The notes: generated by a model from the letters alone, not told the origin. A DNA stretch of 64,000 bases from Adlercreutzia caecimuris B7 (GCF_000403355.2 NZ_KE159646.1:1017226-1081225), one strand, 5' to 3'; positions 1-11,260 are shown, counted from the stretch's first letter. Numbers and translations are program-made.

Positions 1-839
1 GGAATCACCCGGTCGGCCAGATACACGCTCGTGGCACGCCGGCGGGCATCCAAATCCACCGACGAGTTCCACGGCACGTAATGGGACACGTCGGCGATAT
101 GCACCCCGAGCCGCCACAGCCTCTCGTCCTCCAGATAGTCCAGCGACAGCGCGTCGTCGAAGTCCTTGGCGTCGGCGGGATCGATGGTGAATACGAAGCG
201 CTCCGTCAGATCGCGATAGCCCGCGACGAGCGCCCCTTCCGCATCCAGCACGGCCGCAGCGGCCTCGGCAAGCGCTCCGTCCGAGAACACCGTCTCCAAT
301 TTGTGGCGCGCCACAATGAGATCCACTCCCACCCGCACCTCGTCGGCCGCATCGGCGATAACCTCCTCGATATGCCCCGTAGCCGCGCTCTTGCGCGTGG
401 GAAACTGGGCGATGCGCACGCGCACGAGGGCCCCGTCGGGCACCTCCGGATAGTCGGAGCGCAAGGTGAACACGTCGTAGGGAATGCGCGGGTCGGCGGG
501 CACCACCACGCCGAAGGGCTCGGCCACCTCGTAACGGCCCACCACCGTGTCATGGGCCCGGTCGATCACCCGCAGTACCCGGGCCGCCGGAAGCCCGGCC
601 CCCTCGCCTGTGGCACCCGCCCGTGCGCCGGCCCTCCCGTCTCCCTTGGAGGCGCCCTTGCGCGAGATCGGCGCCAGCTCAACCAAATCGCCGTCGAACG
701 CGCCGGCCATGGCGCTGTGCGGAACGAAGTACTCCCCCTCTGCCGTGGCCACGAACCCGTAGCCCTCGGCCCGCGAGACAAGCACGCCGGTCGGATTCGC
801 CTTGGGCTTGCGGCGCACGGCCTTTCTCCCCTTTGCCAT
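1..839 (-). CDS. rnr: Ribonuclease R, N-terminal part (runs off the window)
   Basis: Processive 3'-5' exoribonuclease of the RNB family. The visible 279 or so codons start MAKGRKAVRRKPKANPTGV and continue through the cold-shock/OB region (a VSRAEGYGFVATAEGEYFVP stretch) into the start of the RNB catalytic core, where FTIDPADAKDFDDALSL carries the metal-binding aspartates of the family. The start at 839 is chosen because it lies 9 bp after the stop of the CtpA-like gene and opens a basic N-terminus typical of RNase R. The frame is open at base 1, so the C-terminal S1 domain is not seen. It is the last visible gene of the secA-prfB-ftsEX-ctp-rnr run. In related genomes smpB often follows rnr; that is expectation only. 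Confidence 0.9.
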   Translation of the reverse strand, partial: MAKGRKAVRRKPKANPTGVLVSRAEGYGFVATAEGEYFVPHSAMAGAFDGDLVELAPISRKGASKGDGRAGARAGATGEGAGLPAARVLRVIDRAHDTVVGRYEVAEPFGVVVPADPRIPYDVFTLRSDYPEVPDGALVRVRIAQFPTRKSAATGHIEEVIADAADEVRVGVDLIVARHKLETVFSDGALAEAAAAVLDAEGALVAGYRDLTERFVFTIDPADAKDFDDALSLDYLEDERLWRLGVHIADVSHYVPWNSSVDLDARRRATSVYLADRVI

Positions 840-848
840 CGGCCGCGC

Positions 849-2156
849 CTACTTTGCCTTCTTCGCGAGGCTGCGGGCCGTATCCACCGCCAGAGCCATC
901 TGCTCGTCGGCGCCATCCGCATCGCCTGTCACCACGGTCACCTGGGGCACGATGCCCACGCCGTCGATAGCGTTCCCGCGCGGCGTCAGATAGTAGGCGG
1001 CCGTGTAGCGCACCGCACCGCCGAAATCCAGCTCGCGCACCACCTGCACCGAGCCCTTGCCGAGCGTCGTCTCGCCCACAACCGTCGCCCGCTGATTGTC
1101 CAGCAGGGCCGCGGCGAGCACCTCGGCGGCAGCGGCCGTGTACTTGTTCACAAGCACCACCATGGGCGCCTCGGTGATGGACACGCCCGCGGCGCTCTTC
1201 TCCGTGGGCTCGCCCTCGTTGTTCTGCACCTCCACGAGCACGCCGCTCGACACGAACAGGCTCGCAATGTCCACCGCCTGGGTAAGATACCCGCCGGGGT
1301 TGTCCCGAAGATCGAGCACGAAGGCCGTAGCCCCCTGGGTCGTGAGCGACTCGACCGCCTGCTGCACAAGTTCGGCGGCGTTGCTCGTGATCTGGCGCAG
1401 CTTGATAACGCCCACCTTGCGCGTCAGATCGGTGGTGAGGTTTGCCTCCTCGTACACCTTGCACACAAGCGCGGTGGTGAACTGGTCGCCGGTCTGGGCA
1501 TCCAGGCTCGAGGGGCGCATCCAGGTGATGGACACGTTATCGCCCTCGTCTTTGGCCAGCGCGTTCACCACTTCGGTCATCGACCAGGCGGACACGTCGG
1601 TGCCGTCGATGGTCATGAGGAAGTCACCCTGCTGCACGCCCTTGGCCTCGGCCTCGGAGCCCTCGAACACATCGGCCACGTAGGCACGGCCGTTGTAGTC
1701 GGCGAACACCACTCCAATGCCCGCGTAGCTGCGGTCGGTGCTCTCCTTGATGTAGTTGTTGTACAGGTCGGGGTTGTAGTAGGCGGCATAGGGGTCGCCG
1801 GTTGACTTCATCAAGTCGGCGAGCATGGTGTAGGTCGCCTCGGTCAGGTTGATCTCGTCTAGGCTGTAGGTGGACAGAATCTGCTCCACGTCGCGCACCC
1901 GCGCGGTGATGGAGGTATCGTAGGACTCGCGATTGGCGGCGGTGGCAAGAGCCTCGCTCTCCTCATCGCTCACGGGAATGCCCCAGCTGTCGATGAGATC
2001 GGTCTGGCTGCGCAGGGCAAAACCGCCGCAGAAGGCCGCTGCCGCCAAGATGACAGCGATGGACAAGCGGAGTATCAGCTGATTGGAGGCGCGCTCTCCC
2101 CGGCGCTCCCCCCGCGCTCGGGCGTTGGGCGCATTGTGCCTGCCTTTGGTCTCCAT
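849..2156 (-). CDS. S41 (CtpA-like) family protein lacking the catalytic serine
   Basis: 435 aa. A single membrane anchor lies at about residues 27-50, a PDZ domain at about 140-230 and an S41 core at about 245-405. The LDLRDNPGG motif and the general-base lysine (K367 in GETTLGKGSVQ) are present. The nucleophile motif, normally (S/T)ASAS/A-E after VLVN, reads TAAAAE here (T340-E345), so the serine position (A342) is alanine. As read, the protein should not be an ordinary Ser/Lys protease; T340 as a substitute nucleophile is speculative. It lies after ftsEX and 9 bp before rnr. In Gram-positives CtpA often neighbours ftsEX and acts on envelope proteins, so a scaffold or binding role is possible. 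Family assignment is secure, activity is not. Confidence 0.9.
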   Translation of the reverse strand: METKGRHNAPNARARGERRGERASNQLILRLSIAVILAAAAFCGGFALRSQTDLIDSWGIPVSDEESEALATAANRESYDTSITARVRDVEQILSTYSLDEINLTEATYTMLADLMKSTGDPYAAYYNPDLYNNYIKESTDRSYAGIGVVFADYNGRAYVADVFEGSEAEAKGVQQGDFLMTIDGTDVSAWSMTEVVNALAKDEGDNVSITWMRPSSLDAQTGDQFTTALVCKVYEEANLTTDLTRKVGVIKLRQITSNAAELVQQAVESLTTQGATAFVLDLRDNPGGYLTQAVDIASLFVSSGVLVEVQNNEGEPTEKSAAGVSITEAPMVVLVNKYTAAAAEVLAAALLDNQRATVVGETTLGKGSVQVVRELDFGGAVRYTAAYYLTPRGNAIDGVGIVPQVTVVTGDADGADEQMALAVDTARSLAKKAK

Positions 2157-2187
2157 AGCGGGGCACCCCTCTCTTCATATACCGAAA

Positions 2188-2220
2188 CGCGGCCCCCGGG
2201 GCTTATCCCCAAGGGCCGCG
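2188..2220 (-). terminator. Stem-loop after ftsX
   Basis: GC-rich hairpin between ftsX and the CtpA-like gene. Strong complementary arms (CGCGGCCC / GGGCCGCG, with an inner GGGG/CCCC) are followed on the minus strand by a short TTTCGG. The T-tract is weak, so it may attenuate rather than stop transcription. Confidence 0.5.
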
Positions 2221-2246
2221 CCAAGGGCCGCGGTACGTCCGAGGTC

Positions 2247-3161
2247 CTACACTTTCAGATAACGCCGCATGGCGAAGGCCGAACCGAGAAGGCCGATGAC
2301 CAGACCGGCCACCACGAGCACGACGTAGATCATCACATAGACATGCCCGCCCACATCGAGCGAGAGGAACGAGAGCGCTCCTTGCAGCTTCGGCATGGCG
2401 TACATGCGCAGAAGCTGGAGCACGCCCACCGCCAGAAGAGAGCCGATGATAGCGTGCAGGGCACCCTCCATGAGGAAGGGGCCGCGGATGAACCCGTTGG
2501 ACGCGCCCACCAGACGCATAATGGCGATTTCCTTGCGGCGCGCCATGATGGCCAGGCGAATGGTGTTGTTGATGAACACGAGCGCGATGAACACGAGCAG
2601 GAGCACGAGGGCCACGCCGAGGTAGCGCACGTACTTCGTCACCGAGAACAGGCGATCCACCGTCTTCTGACCGTACTTGAGCGAATCAGCCGGATTGTCG
2701 GGCTCGTCGCAGATGGACTTGAAGGTCTCGTCGGCGGCGATGGCCCCGGCGATCTCGTCCACCTTCTGCGGGTCGGACAGGTTCACATCGATGGAGGCCG
2801 GCAGCGGATTCGTGCCGTCGAGCTGCTCGATGATCTCGGGATTGGTGGTCATCGACTCCTTGAACTTCTCAAGAGCCTGATCCTTGGTGGTGAACCCGAC
2901 GCTTTCCACGCCGCCCATGCCCTTGACGGTGTTCATAACCGCATCGATGGACTCCTGGGGCGCGTCATCGGCCACGTAGGCGGTAATGGACACCTCGTTC
3001 TCGATGGAGGACACGAGGCGCTCCACGATGGTGCCGCCCACCAGAAACACGCCGATGATAAGCAACGACAGGAAGATGGTGACGATGGAGCCGAGGGTCG
3101 TGGAGAGGTTCCGCGCAAACCCCTGGAGCGACTCCTTGAAGAAATAGAACAGACTAGACAT
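2247..3161 (-). CDS. ftsX: Cell-division ABC transporter permease FtsX
   Basis: 304 aa integral membrane partner of FtsE. One membrane segment lies near residues 22-44, followed by an extracytoplasmic domain (about 50-170) and three more segments at about 180-205, 230-250 and 270-295, the FtsX four-helix layout. The cytoplasmic coupling loop contains [15 protein letters not shown], the usual FtsX signature. In other bacteria FtsEX transmits a signal to peptidoglycan hydrolases at the division site. Its start overlaps the end of ftsE by 8 bp, implying translational coupling. Confidence 0.95.
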   Translation of the reverse strand: MSSLFYFFKESLQGFARNLSTTLGSIVTIFLSLLIIGVFLVGGTIVERLVSSIENEVSITAYVADDAPQESIDAVMNTVKGMGGVESVGFTTKDQALEKFKESMTTNPEIIEQLDGTNPLPASIDVNLSDPQKVDEIAGAIAADETFKSICDEPDNPADSLKYGQKTVDRLFSVTKYVRYLGVALVLLLVFIALVFINNTIRLAIMARRKEIAIMRLVGASNGFIRGPFLMEGALHAIIGSLLAVGVLQLLRMYAMPKLQGALSFLSLDVGGHVYVMIYVVLVVAGLVIGLLGSAFAMRRYLKV

Positions 3162-4041
3162 CGAAGCCGTACACCCCCCGGTCCTGGTCGCGGGTCAGAT
3201 GCCCGCGATCGAGCGCGATCACGCGGCGGCGCATGTTGTCCACCATCTCGCGGTCGTGGGTGGCCACGAGCACCGTGGTCCCCGTGCGGTTAATACGCTC
3301 CAGCAGGTCCATGATGCCGCGGGAGGTCTGGGGGTCCAGGTTTCCCGTGGGCTCGTCGCAGATGAGCAGCGGCGGGCGGTTCACGATGGCACGCGCGATG
3401 GACACGCGCTGCTGCTGGCCGCCGGAAAGCTGGTCGGGGTAGCTGTTCAGCTTGTCGGACAGGCCCACGAGGCGCAGCACCTCGGGCACCTGCGTCTTAA
3501 TGACGTGCCGGCTCTTCCCGATTACTTCCAAGGCGAAGGCCACGTTCTCGAACACGGTCTTGTTCGGCAAAAGCTTGAAGTCCTGGAATACGCAGCCGAT
3601 GTTGCGGCGCAGGTAGGGCACGCGCCAGTTGCGCATGGTGGTCAGATCCTCGTCCGCCACGTAGATCTTGCCCGAGGAGGGCTTGATCTCGCGGGTAAGC
3701 AGGCGGATGAAGGTGGATTTGCCGGACCCGGAATGGCCTACAAGGAAGATGAACTCGCCGGCGAAGATCTGCAGCGTGACATCGTGCAGGGCCGGCTTGC
3801 TCGGCTGGGCCGGGTAGGTCTTGGTGACGTGGTCGAAGGTGATGACCGGGGCGCCCATGGGGGCGGCCATGTCGTCCACTTCCAGCATGGGAAGCGACCG
3901 GGACAACTGCGAGGTCATCGACGCCGCAGGCGCATGGCCGGCGCGCGGTGCCCCGGCCCGGGCCCGGGGGTTGCCCTGCCCGGACACGCCGGCGTGACGG
4001 CCGGTGCGACCAGGAGCGGCCTGGTTCGGTTCATTCGTCAC
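3154..4041 (-). CDS. ftsE: Cell-division ATP-binding protein FtsE with N-terminal extension
   Basis: 295 aa ABC ATPase. It has Walker [10 protein letters not shown], signature LSGGQQQR, Walker [13 protein letters not shown] and a switch histidine in [10 protein letters not shown]. The core starts at about residue 68 ([12 protein letters not shown]). FtsE is usually about 230 aa, so there is an extra segment of about 65 residues rich in Pro, Gly, Ala and Arg. The GTG at 4041 is taken as start because GGAG lies about 8 nt upstream; an internal start close to [12 protein letters not shown] would give the normal length and cannot be excluded. It forms a complex with FtsX, which overlaps its 3' end. 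The upstream transketolase subunit ends 42 bp away. Confidence 0.93.
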   Translation of the reverse strand: MTNEPNQAAPGRTGRHAGVSGQGNPRARAGAPRAGHAPAASMTSQLSRSLPMLEVDDMAAPMGAPVITFDHVTKTYPAQPSKPALHDVTLQIFAGEFIFLVGHSGSGKSTFIRLLTREIKPSSGKIYVADEDLTTMRNWRVPYLRRNIGCVFQDFKLLPNKTVFENVAFALEVIGKSRHVIKTQVPEVLRLVGLSDKLNSYPDQLSGGQQQRVSIARAIVNRPPLLICDEPTGNLDPQTSRGIMDLLERINRTGTTVLVATHDREMVDNMRRRVIALDRGHLTRDQDRGVYGFDV

Positions 4042-4083
4042 AGCTTGCTCCGTTCGTGTTGACTGTACTGAGACCGAATAATT

Positions 4084-5061
4084 TTAGCAGACGCCCTTGC
4101 GGGAGACGGCCTTTTTCACAGCATCGACAATGGCAGCGGCGTCGATGGAGAAGTAGGCGAGCAGCTCCTCGAACTCGCCGGACTTGCCGAAGCGGTCGCG
4201 CACGCCCACGAGCTCGACGGGCACGGGGCACCCCTCGCAGGCCAGCTCGCACACTGCCGCACCGAGGCCGCCCATCACGGAATGCTCCTCGGCCACCACC
4301 GCGCAACCGGTCTTCGCCAGCGACGCGCCGATGGTCCCTGCATCGAGGGGCTTTACCGAGAAGGCATCGACGACCTCGGCGGAGATGCCCTCGGCGTCAA
4401 GCTGCTCGGCCGCGGCCAGCGCCTCGCGGATCTCCACGCCATTGGCCACGATAGTGACATCGGTTCCCTCGCGCAGCACGTAGGCCGCGCCGATTTCCAG
4501 CTCCACCTCGTCGTCGTAGACGCAGGGAACCGCCGCGCGCCCCATGCGCACGTAGACCGGCCCCTCGGTGGCGGCGGCCAGCTTGATGGCGGCCCGGGCC
4601 GCGGCAAAGTCGGCGGGCACGAGCACGCGCATGCCGGGCAGGCCGCGCATAAGGGCCACGTCCTCGAGCATCTGGTGGCTGCCGCCGTCCGGACCTACCG
4701 AGATGCCCGCATGGGTGGGCGTGATCTTCACGTTCAGGTTGGAGTAGCACACCGTGTTGCGAATCTGGTCGTAGGCGCGCCCGGTGCCGAACACGGCGAA
4801 GGAGCCGGTGAACGCCACGTTGCCGGCCAGGGAGAGCCCTGCGGCCACGTCCACCATGTTCTGCTCGGCGATGCCGCAGTTGAACAGGCGGTCGGCATAT
4901 CCCGCATCGGCGAGCTTCTTCATCGTAGTGGAGCCGGTCAGGTCGGCATCCACCGCCACGACGGGCACGCCGGCATCGGCGAGCTCGGCCAAGGTGGCGC
5001 CGAGGGCGGCGCGGGTGGCCTTCTTCTGGGCAGCAGCCTCAGCAGTTGCGAGTTTCACCAT
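4084..5061 (-). CDS. Transketolase, C-terminal subunit
   Basis: 325 aa. It corresponds to the pyrimidine-binding and C-terminal domains of transketolase; the glutamate that activates thiamine diphosphate is expected in FNCGIAEQNMVDVAAGLS. Together with the next gene upstream it makes a split two-subunit transketolase for the non-oxidative pentose phosphate pathway. The ATG at 5061 is chosen over an upstream in-frame ATG because AGGAGG lies 6 nt before it. Its start is 10 bp from the stop of the N-terminal subunit. DXS is an alternative for isolated halves, but the paired split genes fit transketolase better. Confidence 0.9.
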   Translation of the reverse strand: MVKLATAEAAAQKKATRAALGATLAELADAGVPVVAVDADLTGSTTMKKLADAGYADRLFNCGIAEQNMVDVAAGLSLAGNVAFTGSFAVFGTGRAYDQIRNTVCYSNLNVKITPTHAGISVGPDGGSHQMLEDVALMRGLPGMRVLVPADFAAARAAIKLAAATEGPVYVRMGRAAVPCVYDDEVELEIGAAYVLREGTDVTIVANGVEIREALAAAEQLDAEGISAEVVDAFSVKPLDAGTIGASLAKTGCAVVAEEHSVMGGLGAAVCELACEGCPVPVELVGVRDRFGKSGEFEELLAYFSIDAAAIVDAVKKAVSRKGVC

Positions 5062-5071
5062 GTCGGGCCTC

Positions 5072-5905
5072 CTATTCCGCAGCGGCGGCAAGCTCCGCCA
5101 GAGCCGTTTCCAATTCCTCGGGCTTGGGAGCCTTGCCATGCCAGCCGGCCTCGTTCTCCATGAAGGAGACGCCCTTGCCCTTCACCGTCTTGGCAATGAC
5201 AGCCACGGGAGCGGCCGTATCGACGGCCTCGGCCTTCAGCGCGGAGAGCATGTCGACGAGCGCGGACACGTCGTGGCCGTCCACCCGCGCCACGCGCCAG
5301 CCGAAGGCGGCGAACTTCTCGCCCAAGTCCCCCGGGTCGCACACGTCGTGGATGCAGCCGTCGATCTGCAGCTCGTTGTTGTCGATGATGGCGATGAGGC
5401 GGCCGAGCTTCTGGTGGGCGGCGAACATGGCGGCCTCCCACACCTGGCCCTCCTCGCACTCGCCGTCGCCGAGCACGGTGAACACGCAGCCCGCCTCGCC
5501 GGAAAGGCGCAGCCCGGCGGCAAGACCCGCCGCCACCGAGAGCCCCTGGCCGAGCGAGCCGGTGGACACCTCCACACCGGGCACGAGGTTGGAGTCGGGA
5601 TGTCCCTGCAGGCGCGTGCCCAGCTTGCGCAGGCTCGCGAGCTCGTCGATGGAAAAGTAGCCCGCATGGGCCAGCGTGGCGTACAGAGCCGGGGCCGCAT
5701 GGCCCTTGGCCAGGATAAACCGGTCGCGGCCCGTCCTCTGCGGGTCGGCCGGATCGTAATCCAGCACGCCGCCGAAGTACAGCGCCGTGAGAATATCGGT
5801 GCACGAGAGCGACCCGCCCGGGTGCCCGCTGCCCGCCTCGGTGATCATGGTCAGAATATCCCTGCGAATGTCGGTGGCCTTCCCCACCAGCTGCGCCGTA
5901 TCCAT
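5072..5905 (-). CDS. Transketolase, N-terminal subunit
   Basis: 277 aa thiamine-diphosphate-binding half of a split transketolase. Visible motifs include SGHPGGSLS near the start, the metal/ThDP motif GDGECEEGQVWEA and the downstream NN of IDNNELQIDG. The ATG at 5905 (MDTAQLVGKA) has GGGAAAGG just upstream and gives the usual family length; an earlier in-frame ATG lacks family similarity. The gene lies 19 bp after prfB. The split pair sits between prfB and ftsE, which are direct neighbours in many actinobacteria and firmicutes, so it looks inserted into an old gene order. Confidence 0.92.
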   Translation of the reverse strand: MDTAQLVGKATDIRRDILTMITEAGSGHPGGSLSCTDILTALYFGGVLDYDPADPQRTGRDRFILAKGHAAPALYATLAHAGYFSIDELASLRKLGTRLQGHPDSNLVPGVEVSTGSLGQGLSVAAGLAAGLRLSGEAGCVFTVLGDGECEEGQVWEAAMFAAHQKLGRLIAIIDNNELQIDGCIHDVCDPGDLGEKFAAFGWRVARVDGHDVSALVDMLSALKAEAVDTAAPVAVIAKTVKGKGVSFMENEAGWHGKAPKPEELETALAELAAAAE

Positions 5906-5924
5906 GGCCCGCCTTTCCCTTGGA

Positions 5925-7025
5925 CTATTGACTTGACACTCTCCACGTATGATACCCGATGATGAAAGGTTCCAGAGCGCCGCCGAGCACTGCGTCCACA
6001 TTTCCCGTCTCAACGCCGCTGCGCAGATCCTTCACCAGCTGGTAGGGAAACAGCACATAGTTGCGAATCTGGCTGCCGAAGGAGTTGTCCATGCGGACTC
6101 CGCGCAACTCGTCGAGCTCTTCCTGGCGCTTGCGCTCTTCCAACTCGTACAACTTGGCGCGCAGCACCCGGAAAGCGGCCTCCTTGTTCTGCAGCTGGCT
6201 CTTCTCGTTCTGGCAGGTGACCACGATGCCCGTGGGCTCGTGGGTCAGCCGCACGGCCGAGTCGGTCGTGTTCACGCACTGGCCGCCGGGGCCCGAGGAG
6301 CGGTACACGTCCACGCGCACGTCGGCGGGGTTCAGGTCCACCTCGATATCGTCGGTGAGCACCGGCAGCACCTCCACCGAGGCGAACGTGGTCTGGCGGC
6401 GCTTCTTCGCGTCGGTGGGGGAAATGCGCACGAGGCGGTGGATGCCGATCTCGCTGCGCAGCATGCCGTAGGCGTAGCGGCCCTCGATCTGGATGGTGGC
6501 ACGGTCGAGCCCGATACCCTCGCCGGGCACCAGATCGAGCACCGTGACCTTCCAGCCCTTGTCCTCGGCGTAATGGACGTACATCTGGTAGAGCATCTCG
6601 GTCCAGTCCTGGGCCTCGAGGCCCCCTTGGCCCGGGTTCACCGTCAGGATGGCGTCGCCCGCGTCGAACTCGTCGGAAAACCACGACTCGATCTCCAACT
6701 GGTCGAGAAGAGCCGCCAGCTCCCCGGCCGCCGCAGCCGCCTCCTCGGCGAAGGACGCGTCGTCGCCGGCCAGCTCTATCGCCGTCTGGGCATCCTCCAG
6801 CAGCGCGGCTGCCCGCTCGTAGTCCTCGATGGTGGCCCGCAGGTTGGCCGCCTTCTTGCTCACCGCCTGAGCCGTGTCTGCATCGTTCCAGAAATCGGGC
6901 GCGGCGGCCTGCGCATCGAGCCCATCCAGCTCGGCGCGTTTCTCCTCGATGTGCAGGAACGAGAAGGCATCCTCCACGCGGGAGGACGCCGTCTCAAGCT
7001 CCTTTTGAATGTCTCTCAGTTCCAT
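5925..7025 (-). CDS. prfB: Peptide chain release factor 2
   Basis: 366 aa class-I release factor for UGA/UAA. The catalytic GGQ (residues 247-249, in SSGPGGQCVNTTDSAVR) is intact. The reading frame is continuous, with no in-frame UGA near codon 25, so the classical +1 programmed frameshift is absent. The stop-recognition tripeptide, SPF in most RF2, reads SPT here (202-204, in HRLVRISPTDAKKRRQTTF). Length and family are normal. An intergenic repeat element separates it from secA; tktN follows after 19 bp. Confidence 0.95.
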   Translation of the reverse strand: MELRDIQKELETASSRVEDAFSFLHIEEKRAELDGLDAQAAAPDFWNDADTAQAVSKKAANLRATIEDYERAAALLEDAQTAIELAGDDASFAEEAAAAAGELAALLDQLEIESWFSDEFDAGDAILTVNPGQGGLEAQDWTEMLYQMYVHYAEDKGWKVTVLDLVPGEGIGLDRATIQIEGRYAYGMLRSEIGIHRLVRISPTDAKKRRQTTFASVEVLPVLTDDIEVDLNPADVRVDVYRSSGPGGQCVNTTDSAVRLTHEPTGIVVTCQNEKSQLQNKEAAFRVLRAKLYELEERKRQEELDELRGVRMDNSFGSQIRNYVLFPYQLVKDLRSGVETGNVDAVLGGALEPFIIGYHTWRVSSQ

Positions 7026-7059
7026 GCCTTGCCCTCAATTTCCTCGAAGCTCTCCGGAG

Positions 7060-7175
7060 GCGGAGCCGCCGGGTACCTTGATTCGCTCAAACAGTCCTCG
7101 CTTCGTGGAACAGGACATTAAGTCCTGTTCCAGTCGCTGCGGAACTCGCTCGATCAAGGCACCCGCCGCCTCCGC
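7060..7175 (-). repeat. Nested-hairpin intergenic element, copy A (secA/prfB gap)
   Basis: The outer arms 7060-7082 and 7153-7175 are largely complementary: three mismatches in 23, of which the A/C at 7075 becomes G-U in minus-strand RNA. The inner arms 7106-7116 and 7122-7132 form 11 perfect pairs with a 5-nt loop. Between them lie the conserved left module (TCGCTCAAACAGTCCTCGCT) and right module (GTCGCTGCGGAACTCGCTCG) shared with copies B, C and D. Confidence 0.8.
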
Positions 7176-7201
7176 TCGACTCATCTATAGTCGATAGGGC
7201 G

Positions 7202-10009
<2,808 letters not shown>

Positions 10010-10314
10010 GGGTGACGTCTTCTTTCTCTGCGATAGCGTGTTCGGTTTTCGAAGAAGCCAGCTCCCCCGGCGAGCCGGCGGCGCTCCTTCGCGTAAATCC
10101 GCTCCACTCTATCACAGAGGGCAGGTAAGCCAGTGAATTTCACAGGGTTTGCAGGGAACCCGGGCCGCCCCGCCGCGCAAAAACGCAGACCGCCCCGCCG
10201 CGCCGCAGCTGGCGCCTCCCGCTTCTCGCTTCCCAGCTCCCCGCGATGGGCGGCGCCCCAGGCTGCAGCCCGTCGGCCCCGACATCCGAGCCCGATTGCA
10301 GGGCATCCCGATGC
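10010..10314. other. secA upstream region, no gene seen
   Basis: 305 bp between the thioesterase stop and secA. It must hold the secA promoter; a weak candidate on the minus strand is TTCACT, 18 bp, GATAGA, close to base 10115. A 14-bp sequence (CCGCCCCGCCGCGC) occurs twice as a direct repeat at 10165-10178 and 10190-10203. No convincing ORF or RNA gene. Confidence 0.5.
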
Positions 10315-10728
10315 CTACTCCTCGGGCGGCAGCACGAACAGCGTGAACGTGGCCTCGGTGAGCAGCTTGCCGTCGGGTGCCTCCACCCGGCAACGGGACA
10401 CGATGGTGCTGCGACCCGCATGGGACACCTCGCCGCGCACGATAAGCGGGCCGACGGGAGCGCGCTTGATGAAGTTCACCGCACTCGTGAGCGCCACGTT
10501 GTTCAGATCGAGCGTCGTCGCCACCATACCGGCAGCTACTTCGAGAAGGGTCGCGAGGAAGCCCCCGTGCACCGAACCGTGGTAGTTCGCCACCGTATTC
10601 GGCGCGTCGATGGCAAACGCGATGCGGCCCGGTGCGGCCTCGGTGATGCGCAGCGAGGCCATCTCCGCCTGAGCCGTCACGTTCTTCATCGCCCGCCGAG
10701 CGAGCTTCTCGTCCAATTCCGCAACCAC
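10315..10728 (-). CDS. PaaI-type hotdog thioesterase
   Basis: 137 aa single hotdog domain. The signature region NYHGSVHGGFLATLLEVAAG contains the HGG of acyl-CoA thioesterases of the PaaI/YbgC superfamily, with the helix following it. It probably hydrolyses an aryl- or acyl-CoA; the substrate cannot be read from sequence. Start GTG 10728 is chosen because AGGAGG lies 4 nt upstream and the product then has normal length; an ATG at 10689 is the alternative. It appears to stand alone, with repeat-rich spacers on its upstream side. Confidence 0.8.
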   Translation of the reverse strand: MVAELDEKLARRAMKNVTAQAEMASLRITEAAPGRIAFAIDAPNTVANYHGSVHGGFLATLLEVAAGMVATTLDLNNVALTSAVNFIKRAPVGPLIVRGEVSHAGRSTIVSRCRVEAPDGKLLTEATFTLFVLPPEE

Positions 10729-10815
10729 CGATCCTCCTCTCCGTTGCCGACTTCCCCACTCTATTCCCCCTGGACGCCAGAGCAAACCACCAGAACGAGC
10801 TTCTTGTCCCTTTTT

Positions 10816-10949
10816 GCCCGATTTGCATAGGTTCGCTGCAGAAAAAGAGCCCGTTTGCACAGGTTGCCCCTCATAGAGCACCGAAAAACCGTACATATCG
10901 GACTGTTTCATGCATTGATGCTTATTTAGGCCCGATTTGCACTAATGCT
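10816..10949. repeat. Three degenerate copies of a GCCCGATTTGCA motif
   Basis: A sequence close to GCCCGATTTGCATAGGTTCG occurs at 10816-10835, 10849-10867 and 10930-10949, all in the same direction. The surrounding bases are unusually AT-rich for this window. The second copy is preceded by an A-rich run (GAAAAAGA) that recurs as GAGAAAAGA after the third. Function unknown. Confidence 0.6.
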
Positions 10950-10974
10950 CCGAGAAAAGAGCCGGGCTGTGCGC

Positions 10975-11160
10975 CCGGAGAAGGGAAAAAGCCGTGGCTA
11001 CACGCCTGGCGAAAGAGAAAGGGCCGCGACTACGCGCGCTCGGAGAAAGAGAGAGCGAAGGCCGCACGCCTGGCGAAATGGAGGAAGCGGGAGCCGCGCG
11101 CTCGGAGAAAGAGGGGGGGGGTCGGGGCCGCACGCCCGGAGAAAGAGAGGGGGGTCGGGG
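10975..11160. repeat. Degenerate tandem repeat, 30-34 bp unit
   Basis: About six imperfect copies of a unit resembling CTCGGAGAAAGAG followed by a G-rich run and GGCCGCACG. Copies alternate between a CTCGGAGAAA and a CCTGGCGAAA head. The purine-rich strand is plus. Unit length varies and there are no constant spacers, so it is a minisatellite and not a CRISPR array. Confidence 0.65.
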
Positions 11161-11178
11161 CTGCATGCCCCGACCCCC
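11150..11178 (-). terminator. Hairpin downstream of cydB
   Basis: Perfect 12-bp stem (11150-11161 with 11167-11178) and a 5-nt loop, followed on the minus strand by CTCTCTTTCTC. Likely end of the cydAB transcript, although the tail is C/T-mixed. A second G-rich copy of the left arm at 11116-11127 could compete for pairing. Confidence 0.6.
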
Positions 11179-11260
11179 TGTGCAGCCCCGGGCCTTCCAA
11201 GAACCCTGGGGCAACTCCGCGATCTGCCTCTCGCAAATCGGCTCAATGGCGGACGCCGAC

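Larger units (their letters stand above)
10729..11260. other. Repeat-filled gap between thioesterase and cydB
   Basis: 532 bp with no convincing gene. From the thioesterase side it holds the thioesterase promoter region, the three GCCCGATTTGCA repeats, a degenerate 30-34 bp tandem repeat and a strong hairpin near cydB. Small minus-strand frames through the tandem repeat give Ser/Pro/Arg-rich periodic peptides that look like translated repeats, not proteins. Confidence 0.6.

Noticed and set aside
6900-7025. Programmed frameshift in prfB
   Set aside because: The frame is open from the start codon to the end without an internal UGA or slippery CUU.
10975-11160. Possible CRISPR array
   Set aside because: Units vary in length and sequence, there are no constant repeats with unique spacers, and no cas genes are near.
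10942-11214. Minus-strand 90-codon frame with periodic Ser/Pro/Arg peptide
   Set aside because: It is a translation of the degenerate tandem repeat, without RBS or protein-like composition.
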